Program-made: the position numbers and the translations under genes
Shown: positions 19,075 to 26,340 of the stretch, piece by piece
Layout of the letters: the number at the start of each line of letters is the position of its first letter
How positions within the stretch are numbered: position 1 is the first letter of the stretch
NCBI RefSeq assembly: GCF_000183725.1
Contig: NC_014762.1
Location: 744,001-808,000, forward strand
Reading direction: 5' to 3'
Length of the DNA stretch: 64,000 nt
Source of the DNA: Sulfuricurvum kujiense DSM 16994
GTDB taxonomy: Bacteria > Campylobacterota > Campylobacteria > Campylobacterales > Sulfurimonadaceae
Notes under the pieces: generated by a model
The model's input: the letters and a program-made list of their open reading frames with translations, nothing else
Databases searched by the model: none
What the model was told of the DNA's origin: nothing

Positions 19075-21462
19075 ATGGCTTCTAAAAAAGATTTATCTGA
19101 AAGAGACATTTGTACCCAATTTATTTTACCTGCTTTAATCAAAGCGGGATGGAATATCGAAACCCAAATTAGAGAAGAGGTAAGTTTTACCGACGGTAGA
19201 ATTTATGTCAAAGGAAATAAAACGGCTCGTGGTGTTCGAAAACGGGCTGATTATATTCTCTATTACAAACCCAATATACCCATTGCGATAATCGAAGCCA
19301 AAGACAATAAACACACCGTAAGAGCTGGAATCCAACAGGGGATTGAATACTCTACCATTTTAGATATTCCCACTGTATTTAGCAGTAATGGGAATGGATT
19401 CTACGAATACGACAAAACCTTGTCAAATGGACAGATAGAACGTGAAATTTCTTTGGACAATTTCCCATCTCCTGAAGAACTTTGGAAACGATACCAAAAG
19501 TATAAAGGGATTACTTCTCCCGAAGAAGAAAAAATCATTGCACAAGATTATTATTTTGACGGTGGAAATCGAAGTCCGAGATATTATCAGCAAATAGCTA
19601 TCAATCGAACAGTCGAAGCAATCGCAAAAGGGCAAAATAGACTTCTCCTAACAATGGCAACAGGAACGGGGAAAACCTATACCGCTTTTCAGATTATTTA
19701 TCGACTTTGGAAGAGTGGAACGAAAAAGAGAATTCTCTTTCTTGCCGATAGAAATGCCCTGATTGATCAAACTAAACGGGGTGATTTCCGACATTTTAAA
19801 GATGTTATGACAGTCGTAAAGCAAAAAAAGATTGATAAATCGTTTGAAATTTATTTGGCTTTGTATCAAGGATTGACTAACTACGATGAAGACAAAGATG
19901 CTTATCGTGAATTTAGTTCTGATTTCTTTGATCTAATCGTTATTGATGAGTGTCATCGAGGAAGTGCCTCCGAAGACAGTGCGTGGAGAGAGATTTTAGA
20001 ATATTTCAAAAGTGCAACCCATATCGGTTTAACCGCTACTCCCAAAGAGACAAATGAAATTTCAAGCACTGAATATTTCGGTGATCCAATTTATACCTAT
20101 TCTCTTAAACAAGGGATCGAAGATGGATTCCTCGCTCCTTATAAAGTCATCCGTGTCGGATTGAATGTCGATTTGGAAGGGTGGAGACCTGAAAAAGGGA
20201 AAACCGATAAATTCGGTAATGAGATTGAAGACAGGCTTTACAATAAAAAAGATTTTGAAAAGAATCTTGTGATCGATGAGAGAACCGAAACTGTCGCTAA
20301 AAAGATTACCGAATTTTTGAAGAAGACCAACCGTTTTGATAAAACAATCGTCTTTTGTATCGACATCAATCATGCAGAACGGATGAGAGCCGCACTTGCG
20401 AATGAAAATGCGGATTTAATGGCACAAAATCCAAAATACATTATGCAGATTACAGGGGACAATCAAGAGGGAAAAATGGAGTTGGATAACTTCATCAATC
20501 CCCAAGAACGATACCCCGTTATAGCAACAACTTCCAAGCTGATGACGACAGGGGTAGATGCTCAAACGTGTAAGTTAATTGTTTTGGATAGCAATATCGC
20601 TTCAATGACGGAGTTTAAACAAATCATTGGTCGAGGAACTCGTATCAATGAGGAATACGGCAAAACCTTTTTCACCATTATGGATTTTAGAAACGTGACG
20701 GATTTGTTTGCCGATTATAATTTTGACGGCGATCCCGTTCGTATCAAAGAAATCTCCGAAACCGATGAGATTGAAACACCCGAAGACGAAGAGAATAATG
20801 ATGAGCCGATTACCGATGATGAGACGGGCGAAGAGATAATTTTTGAACCGCCGACGATTCGAGATGGAGGAGAGATTGAAGAACCGCCGCCTGAGCCTCG
20901 CGGAAAAATCTTTGTGAATGGGGTCAATGTCGCTGTTTTAAATGAGCGGATCCAATATATGGACACTAGCGGAAAGCTGATTACGGGGAGCCTCAAAGAT
21001 TACACCAAACAGCAGGTGAAAAAAGAGTTCGCTTCATTGGATGAATTTCTCAATCGATGGACTTCCAGTGAGCGAAAACAAGCTCTTATTGACGAATTGG
21101 AAGACAAAGGGATCATTTTAGATAACTTTCGTGAAGAGATTGGTCGGGATATGGATATTTTTGATTTAATATGTCATGCCGCATTTGATAAACCGCCTCT
21201 TAGTCGAAAAGAGAGGGCAGAAAATGTTAGAAAACGAGACTATTTCACCAAATACGGGGATAAAGCGAAAGCCGTTTTGGAAGCTCTTTTGGATAAATAT
21301 GCCGATGAAGGTATCGAAAATATCGAGAGTATGAAAGTGCTGACGGTTCAGCCGTTTGATCAAATCGGATCACCTGTGGAAATCGTCTCCCTTTTCGGCG
21401 GAAAACAAAAATATTTGCAAGTCATAGCAGAACTAGAAAACGAATTATACAAGGTAGCATAA
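19075..21462 (+). CDS. hsdR: type I restriction enzyme, R (endonuclease/translocase) subunit
   Basis: DNA translocase and nuclease of a type I restriction-modification system. I use ATG 19075 (MASKKDLSERDIC); an earlier ATG at 19021 would place the promoter in the gene. The 795 aa have an N-terminal PD-ExK nuclease (D59, E74-x-K76 in IAIIEAK), a superfamily 2 helicase with Walker A ATGTGKT (195-201), DECH (291-294), GLTATP and QIIGRGTR, an acidic linker rich in Glu/Asp at about 575-630, and an EcoEI-type C-terminal domain. hsdM follows after one base. The R-M-S order with R first and the small R subunit are like EcoEI-type systems. Confidence 0.93.
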   Translation: MASKKDLSERDICTQFILPALIKAGWNIETQIREEVSFTDGRIYVKGNKTARGVRKRADYILYYKPNIPIAIIEAKDNKHTVRAGIQQGIEYSTILDIPTVFSSNGNGFYEYDKTLSNGQIEREISLDNFPSPEELWKRYQKYKGITSPEEEKIIAQDYYFDGGNRSPRYYQQIAINRTVEAIAKGQNRLLLTMATGTGKTYTAFQIIYRLWKSGTKKRILFLADRNALIDQTKRGDFRHFKDVMTVVKQKKIDKSFEIYLALYQGLTNYDEDKDAYREFSSDFFDLIVIDECHRGSASEDSAWREILEYFKSATHIGLTATPKETNEISSTEYFGDPIYTYSLKQGIEDGFLAPYKVIRVGLNVDLEGWRPEKGKTDKFGNEIEDRLYNKKDFEKNLVIDERTETVAKKITEFLKKTNRFDKTIVFCIDINHAERMRAALANENADLMAQNPKYIMQITGDNQEGKMELDNFINPQERYPVIATTSKLMTTGVDAQTCKLIVLDSNIASMTEFKQIIGRGTRINEEYGKTFFTIMDFRNVTDLFADYNFDGDPVRIKEISETDEIETPEDEENNDEPITDDETGEEIIFEPPTIRDGGEIEEPPPEPRGKIFVNGVNVAVLNERIQYMDTSGKLITGSLKDYTKQQVKKEFASLDEFLNRWTSSERKQALIDELEDKGIILDNFREEIGRDMDIFDLICHAAFDKPPLSRKERAENVRKRDYFTKYGDKAKAVLEALLDKYADEGIENIESMKVLTVQPFDQIGSPVEIVSLFGGKQKYLQVIAELENELYKVA

Positions 21463-21463
21463 A

Positions 21464-22900
21464 TTGGGTCATAACATCAGTGGAATTATAAAAACAATCC
21501 GTAATTTAATGCGTGGAGACAAGGGTGTCAATGGTGACGCTCAACGAATCGAACAGCTCGGATGGATGATTTTTCTCAAAATCTTTGATGACAAAGACAT
21601 CGAAATGGAACTTCTCGATGATAACTATGTCTCGCCCATCCCTGCTGAATTGCAGTGGAGAAACTGGGCTTCGGATGATGAGGGATTGACGGGAGAGGCA
21701 CTCTTAGTATTTATCAATACGGAGCTATTTCCTACTTTGCAAAAATTGGCATTAGGAACGACTAATAAACGGGCGATTTTGGTTCGTGAAGTGTTCGAGG
21801 GAAACAATAACTATATGAAGTCGGGGACGATTATCCGACAAGTTATTAACAAGCTCAATGAAGTCAATTTCAACAGCTCCGAAGACCGTCATATGTTTGG
21901 GGATATTTATGAAACTATCCTCAAAGAGCTGCAAAGTGCGGGAGATAGCGGAGAGTTTTATACCCCTCGTGCGATCACCAATTTTATCACCGATAGGGTT
22001 GATCCGAAACTCGGTGAAATCGTTTTTGACCCTGCTTGCGGAACGGGGGGATTCCTCACCTCGGCGATTGAGCATATTCGACAAAAAGAGGTCAAAAACA
22101 TCGATGACCGTCTAACGCTTCAAAAGTCTATAAAAGGAGTGGAACTCAAACCGCTTCCTCATATGCTTGCTCTTACAAACCTCGTTTTGCACGATATAGA
22201 AGTGCCGAATATCGAATACGATGATGCCCTCTCAAAAGAGTTGAGTTCGATTACCCAAAAAGATAGAGTGGATGTCATTCTTGCCAATCCTCCGTTCGGT
22301 GGAAATGTGACGGACGGGATGGAGATGAATTTCCCGATGATTTACCGCACGAAAGAGTCGGCAGATTTGTTTTTGATTCTGATAATACAATATCTAAAAG
22401 ACGGAGGAAGAGCGGGGATCGTTCTCCCTGATGGATCACTGACGGGGGAGGGGGTAAAAGCCCGTATTCGTCAAAAGCTCCTCGAAGATTGTAATCTACA
22501 CACAATCATCAGACTTCCGAATTCGGTTTTTCAACCGTATGCCAGTGTCGCTACGAACCTTCTTTTTTTTACCAAAGGAGAGCCGACAAAAGAGATTTGG
22601 TATTACGAACACCAACTTCCAGTAGGACAGAAAGCATATAACAAAACGAATCCTATTCAACTCAAAGAATTTGATCCGATAAAAGCATGGTGGGATAACC
22701 GTTTAGAGAGTGAACAAGCGTGGAAAGTTGATATCGAGACGATAAAAAATAGTGGATATAACCTTGACTTCAAAAATCCTCATAAAAAAGAGGAAGAAGA
22801 GATACACACTTCTACTCAACTTCTTGAGATGCTTCATCAATCATTTGCTAAAAGTGAAGTATTGTTGAATATGTTAAAAAGTGAATTAACTAATGAATAA
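21464..22900 (+). CDS. hsdM: type I restriction enzyme, M (N6-adenine methylase) subunit
   Basis: Methylates adenine in the recognition site and forms M2S and R2M2S complexes. TTG start one base after hsdR (MGHNISGIIKTIRNLMRG). The 478 aa have an N-terminal HsdM helical domain, AdoMet-binding motif I DPACGTGGF (189-197) and catalytic motif IV NPPF (275-278). The end overlaps hsdS by eight bases, so synthesis is coupled. Confidence 0.94.
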   Translation: MGHNISGIIKTIRNLMRGDKGVNGDAQRIEQLGWMIFLKIFDDKDIEMELLDDNYVSPIPAELQWRNWASDDEGLTGEALLVFINTELFPTLQKLALGTTNKRAILVREVFEGNNNYMKSGTIIRQVINKLNEVNFNSSEDRHMFGDIYETILKELQSAGDSGEFYTPRAITNFITDRVDPKLGEIVFDPACGTGGFLTSAIEHIRQKEVKNIDDRLTLQKSIKGVELKPLPHMLALTNLVLHDIEVPNIEYDDALSKELSSITQKDRVDVILANPPFGGNVTDGMEMNFPMIYRTKESADLFLILIIQYLKDGGRAGIVLPDGSLTGEGVKARIRQKLLEDCNLHTIIRLPNSVFQPYASVATNLLFFTKGEPTKEIWYYEHQLPVGQKAYNKTNPIQLKEFDPIKAWWDNRLESEQAWKVDIETIKNSGYNLDFKNPHKKEEEEIHTSTQLLEMLHQSFAKSEVLLNMLKSELTNE

Positions 22901-24800
22901 AGTTTTACTTGGAGACATTCTTACGGAAAGTAAGGTAGAATCACTTAATCCAGACCCAAATAACAGAATTACTGTAAGATTAAACGTTAAAGGTGTTGAA
23001 AAAAGACCTGTCAAAAATGACACCGAAGGTGCTACTAAATATTATATAAGAAGTTTCAATCAATTCATTTATGGCAAACAAAATCTCTTTAAAGGTGCAT
23101 TTGGAATCATTCCAAAAGAATTAGATGGCTTTGAAACGAGTTCTGACTTACCTTGTTTTGATATAGACATAAATAGATGTAAGCCTGAGTGGATTTTATA
23201 CTTTTTCAAAAAAGGGAATTTTTATAAAACACTTGAAAAGATTGCACGAGGAGCAGGTTCTAAACGGATAAGTCCAAAAGATTTTTTTAAAATTGAAATC
23301 CCTTTGCCCTCTATCGATCAACAGGAAAGCATTTTAAATAAAATATCTTCCATAACTAATTATAGTATTCGTATAGAAGATGAAATTTTTAGCCAACAAA
23401 ATCTCCTAAAAAAACTCCGTCAATCGATACTTCAAGAAGCTATCGAAGGGAAATTGACAGCGCAATGGCGAAAAGAAAATTCAGACGTAGAGTCAGTATC
23501 CAAACTACTCAAAAAAATAAGGGATGAGAAAGAACGACTTATCAAAGAGAAAAAAATTAAAAAGGGTGCAGAGGTTTCACCAATTCTTACCAATGATATT
23601 CCATTTATTATCCCTCAAAATTGGGGTTGGTGCAGATTAGGGAATCTTTTAAGATCATTAGAATATGGCACATCGAAAAAATGTTTTCAAGAGAAAAAAT
23701 ATAATACTCCGATTTTAAGAATACCTAATATATCATCTGGAATTATTAATGTCGATGATTTAAAATTTACAGATCTTTCTGAGAAAGAAAAAGCACAGTA
23801 TACTCTTGAAAATAATGACATCTTAATTATCCGTTCAAATGGTAGTAGAGAAATAGTTGGTAGGTCGGTATTGGTATCCAATGAATTCCAAAATTATGGA
23901 TATGCAGGGTATCTAATTCGTTTGCGTTTCATTGGTATTTCAATAGATGCTAAATATATTCAGTATGCGTTGAGAAGCCCATATATAAGAGAACAAATAG
24001 AAATGCCGTTAAGAACGACTGTCGGAATTAACAATATTAATAGTGTTGAGATTTCCAATCTTTTAATTCCCTTGCCTCCAATAGAAGAACAGAACGTGAT
24101 TGTTGAAAAAGTAGAAAATCTTTTTGCTATGTGCGATGACCTTGAACAACAAATCAATGAATCCAAAGCCAATGCTGAAATGTTGATGCAATCAGTTCTT
24201 AAAGAGGCGTTTGAAGAAAAATCGGAAGTCGATACAACGGAGCCACACGCACCGAAAACCTTCCAACGCAGTGTCCTTGCCGCCTACTTGATCGATAACA
24301 GTCAAGATGATCAATTTTTCGGACACGTCAAGCTCCAAAAAATGCTTTATATGTGTGAAGCGGTCAATAATCTGGATTTTGATACAGACTATAAACGTCA
24401 TGCGATGGGTCCGTATGATCCAAAACTGATTCGATCCGTGGACTCTCAACTAAAAAAAGCAAAATGGTTTGAAGTGAAAAAATTGGATGGTGAAATAAGT
24501 AGATATGTTTACCACCCTCTCGAAAAAGTAGAAGAGTACAAAAAATATGTAGGGCGATATTGGGATCAGCAAAAAATAGAGCATATTTTTCATCTTATGA
24601 AACCGATGAGGACGTTGCAAGCCGAAATCGTAGCGACACTTTACAGTGCCTACACGGATTTGAAAAAGGCTAACGTATCTATTACCGATGCAATACTTAT
24701 TAATGAAGCACGGAATAACTGGCATGATAATAAAAAAAATATAGCCGTCGAGACATGGGAAAAAGCAATCGAATGGATGAAAAGTAAAAATCTGTTGTAA
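22893..24800 (+). CDS. hsdS: type I restriction S subunit fused to a Panacea/SocA-like C-terminal domain
   Basis: Specificity subunit. The 635 aa are about 200 longer than usual. Residues 1-145 are target recognition domain 1, ending in the conserved IPLPSIDQQESI. Residues 150-230 form the central conserved helix with QEAIEGKLTAQWR. Residues 235-405 are recognition domain 2, ending IPLPPIEEQNVI, followed by the distal conserved helix to VLKEAFEEK (435-443), the natural end of an HsdS. After a short polar linker comes a separate domain (about 457-635): VKLQKMLYM (479-487) and AMGPYDPKL (504-512) match the KLqKLlY...A...GP pattern of the Panacea (SocA/DUF4065) antitoxin domain. A small RNase-like ORF follows after 15 bases. 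HsdS is firm; the extra domain is my reading of short motifs. Confidence 0.88.
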   Translation: MNKVLLGDILTESKVESLNPDPNNRITVRLNVKGVEKRPVKNDTEGATKYYIRSFNQFIYGKQNLFKGAFGIIPKELDGFETSSDLPCFDIDINRCKPEWILYFFKKGNFYKTLEKIARGAGSKRISPKDFFKIEIPLPSIDQQESILNKISSITNYSIRIEDEIFSQQNLLKKLRQSILQEAIEGKLTAQWRKENSDVESVSKLLKKIRDEKERLIKEKKIKKGAEVSPILTNDIPFIIPQNWGWCRLGNLLRSLEYGTSKKCFQEKKYNTPILRIPNISSGIINVDDLKFTDLSEKEKAQYTLENNDILIIRSNGSREIVGRSVLVSNEFQNYGYAGYLIRLRFIGISIDAKYIQYALRSPYIREQIEMPLRTTVGINNINSVEISNLLIPLPPIEEQNVIVEKVENLFAMCDDLEQQINESKANAEMLMQSVLKEAFEEKSEVDTTEPHAPKTFQRSVLAAYLIDNSQDDQFFGHVKLQKMLYMCEAVNNLDFDTDYKRHAMGPYDPKLIRSVDSQLKKAKWFEVKKLDGEISRYVYHPLEKVEEYKKYVGRYWDQQKIEHIFHLMKPMRTLQAEIVATLYSAYTDLKKANVSITDAILINEARNNWHDNKKNIAVETWEKAIEWMKSKNLL

Positions 24801-24815
24801 AAGGAAGTATGGGGT

Positions 24816-25226
24816 ATGCCCAAACAACTAATCTGTGATTTGATGAAAGTTGCATTATCGGATAGCCGCTCCCAAGACTATATCACTTTTCCTCTGCATG
24901 AAAAGTGCATAAGACGGGTTCATGCTATTCTGAATCTAAATCTGACGGGCTATCAATGTTATATCCATTGCAATGATATTCGTCATGTCTATAATAGACA
25001 TCCATTAGACCACCATTATTTATGCTACATTCCCGATATACTAAAAAATTTCAATAGAATAGAAAAAGAAAACACAACAGATCGAAGAACGGGCAAATCA
25101 CAGCTCGTTTATAAATTTTACAAAAAATATAACGGCAATGTCGTGAAATTGGTTAAAGTAAGAGTACACCAAGATAAAACAATCAATTTGAAAACATTGT
25201 TTACGATAGGGGATGAGGGGCAGTAG
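24816..25226 (+). CDS. small protein resembling PBECR-type (barnase/EndoU/RelE-like) nucleases, candidate toxin
   Basis: A 136 aa cytosolic protein with no signal or membrane segment. AAGGAAG at 24801-24807 is a good ribosome site for ATG 24816. The pattern DIRHVYNRHP (54-63), YIPDILKNF (71-79), RIEKEN, then two or three strands ending LKTLFTI (125-131) resembles the phage-associated PBECR nuclease-fold families, in which conserved His/Arg/Lys act on RNA. Candidates here are R56, H57, R61, H62, K100 and T130. It sits directly after an HsdS with a Panacea-like antitoxin domain, the order antitoxin-toxin expected of such pairs. It could instead be an unrelated small defence accessory. The gene is confident; the function is inferred. 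Confidence 0.75.
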   Translation: MPKQLICDLMKVALSDSRSQDYITFPLHEKCIRRVHAILNLNLTGYQCYIHCNDIRHVYNRHPLDHHYLCYIPDILKNFNRIEKENTTDRRTGKSQLVYKFYKKYNGNVVKLVKVRVHQDKTINLKTLFTIGDEGQ

Positions 25227-25242
25227 ACCAAAAACTACTGCA
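25221..25242 (+). terminator. hairpin at the end of the restriction operon
   Basis: GCAGTAG and CTACTGC form a seven-base perfect stem with an eight-base A-rich loop. The left arm contains the stop codon of the small RNase-like gene. No T-run follows, so it may be a weak terminator or an mRNA end stabiliser. Confidence 0.35.
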
Positions 25243-25547
25243 TTCTACGGGTGTGGACTGATGAATTAACCCCAGTCTGACGTTCTAAACGGACTCCGAT
25301 GGTTTTTAAGGAAAAAAAATGGACATATCAACAGAATATGCCACTTAAAATCTACCGAAGTAAACTTTGAGTGGAACATCTTGTCACTATCTTAACACAA
25401 CTTCATTAATGCAATATAAATCGTCTATATTTGTAAGATTTTTATATCGAACACATCTTATAATGCGATTGGACTGAAATTATACTTAAATTATTTTAAG
25501 TATAGCTTGTACTCTAAACGCTTATTTTGTCAATTGTTGCGGTGTCA
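25243..25547. other. AT-rich intergenic region with one perfect inverted repeat
   Basis: No open frame of note on either strand. At 25481-25504 there is a perfect 10-base inverted repeat, TATACTTAAA-TTAT-TTTAAGTATA, which is too AT-rich and lacks a T-tract for a standard terminator; it lies beyond the end of the small minus-strand gene at 25548 and could be its 3' hairpin or an operator. The rest appears featureless and may be the right boundary of the restriction island. Confidence 0.5.
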
Positions 25548-25703
25548 TCAGCGATTGAAATACCAAAACGCTCCGAGGATGAGAATACCGAAAAAGGCAG
25601 CTTTAAAAACCCATTTCATCAGCTTGAGATAGACTAAAAAAAGGATAACTCCGACCAGTCCCATCGAACCAAGTCCATATCCGCTCATTAAAAAATCGAT
25701 CAT
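25548..25703 (-). CDS. 51-residue membrane protein
   Basis: Reading the minus strand from ATG at 25703 to TGA at 25548 gives 51 aa with two closely spaced hydrophobic segments (about 14-27 and 33-48) separated by a KLMKW turn. A well-placed GGAG lies about seven bases before the ATG. No family is recognised. The strong ribosome site and clean membrane-protein composition make it probably real; function unknown. It is divergent from the YigZ-family gene. Confidence 0.6.
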   Translation of the reverse strand: MIDFLMSGYGLGSMGLVGVILFLVYLKLMKWVFKAAFFGILILGAFWYFNR

Positions 25704-25729
25704 TTATGCTCCAAAAGTAAATGCGCCAT

Positions 25730-25747
25730 TATAGCAAATGCTATAAT
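25730..25747 (+). promoter_or_regulatory. -10 box with overlapping inverted repeat, possible leaderless start
   Basis: TATAAT at 25742-25747 lies only seven bases before the ATG at 25755, so transcription would begin at or next to the start codon. A six-base inverted repeat TATAGC-AAAT-GCTATA (25730-25745) overlaps the -10. No ribosome site is present before the ATG. This suggests a leaderless mRNA, and the repeat could be an operator. Confidence 0.4.
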
Positions 25748-25754
25748 CGCATTC

Positions 25755-26330
25755 ATGAATACCGTGAATCAAATTTTTACCGATATGATCGAGATCAAAG
25801 GATCGAAATTTATCGCATTTTTAATGCCCATTTCTGAGTATGAGGAACAGATGTCTTATCTGCGTTCCATTCATCCCAAAGCGGTTCACTTTGTCAGTGC
25901 TACCCGGAGTCTGAATGAGTTTGATCAGATCGTCGAATACAGCGGTGATGACGGCGAGCCTAAAGGGACTTCAGGGAAGCCTACGCTATCAGTGCTGCAG
26001 GGACATGAACTCATCAATGCCGCAGTGATTACGGTACGCTATTTCGGAGGGACGAAACTGGGACCCGGTGGACTGGTGAGGGCGTATGCCGAAGCGGCAA
26101 ATGCGGCGTATGCCCAAGCAGAGTTATTGCCCTATGAAAAGCTTTACACACAACGCTTTTCCTGTGAATATACGAACGTTTCGATGGTGGAATATGAGAT
26201 TACCCAAAAAGCTATTCGATGTATTAGTAAAGTATTCGGAGAAAGAGGGGCGGAATTTACGATAGAAGCGACTGCGGAGAAGCTGGAGATTTTCTTTGAT
26301 ACGCTGGGTCGAGCAATACAAAAAATCTAG
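25755..26330 (+). CDS. YigZ/IMPACT family protein
   Basis: A 191 aa protein of the UPF0029/IMPACT family. The signature is clear: IKGSKFIAFLMP near the start, HFVSATRSLN, and SGDDGEPKGTSGKPTLSVL followed by VTVRYFGGTKLGPGGLVRAYAEA. Bacterial YigZ has an N-terminal Impact domain and a C-terminal EF-G-like ferredoxin fold; the latter is present from about residue 130. The biochemical role in bacteria is not established. It is convergent with the histidine kinase, with ten bases between the genes. Confidence 0.9.
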   Translation: MNTVNQIFTDMIEIKGSKFIAFLMPISEYEEQMSYLRSIHPKAVHFVSATRSLNEFDQIVEYSGDDGEPKGTSGKPTLSVLQGHELINAAVITVRYFGGTKLGPGGLVRAYAEAANAAYAQAELLPYEKLYTQRFSCEYTNVSMVEYEITQKAIRCISKVFGERGAEFTIEATAEKLEIFFDTLGRAIQKI

Positions 26331-26340
26331 TTCGGATCGG

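Noticed and set aside
19021-25226. Mobile element carrying the restriction system
   Set aside because: I found no integrase, transposase, tRNA target or direct repeats at its ends, so transfer is possible but not shown.
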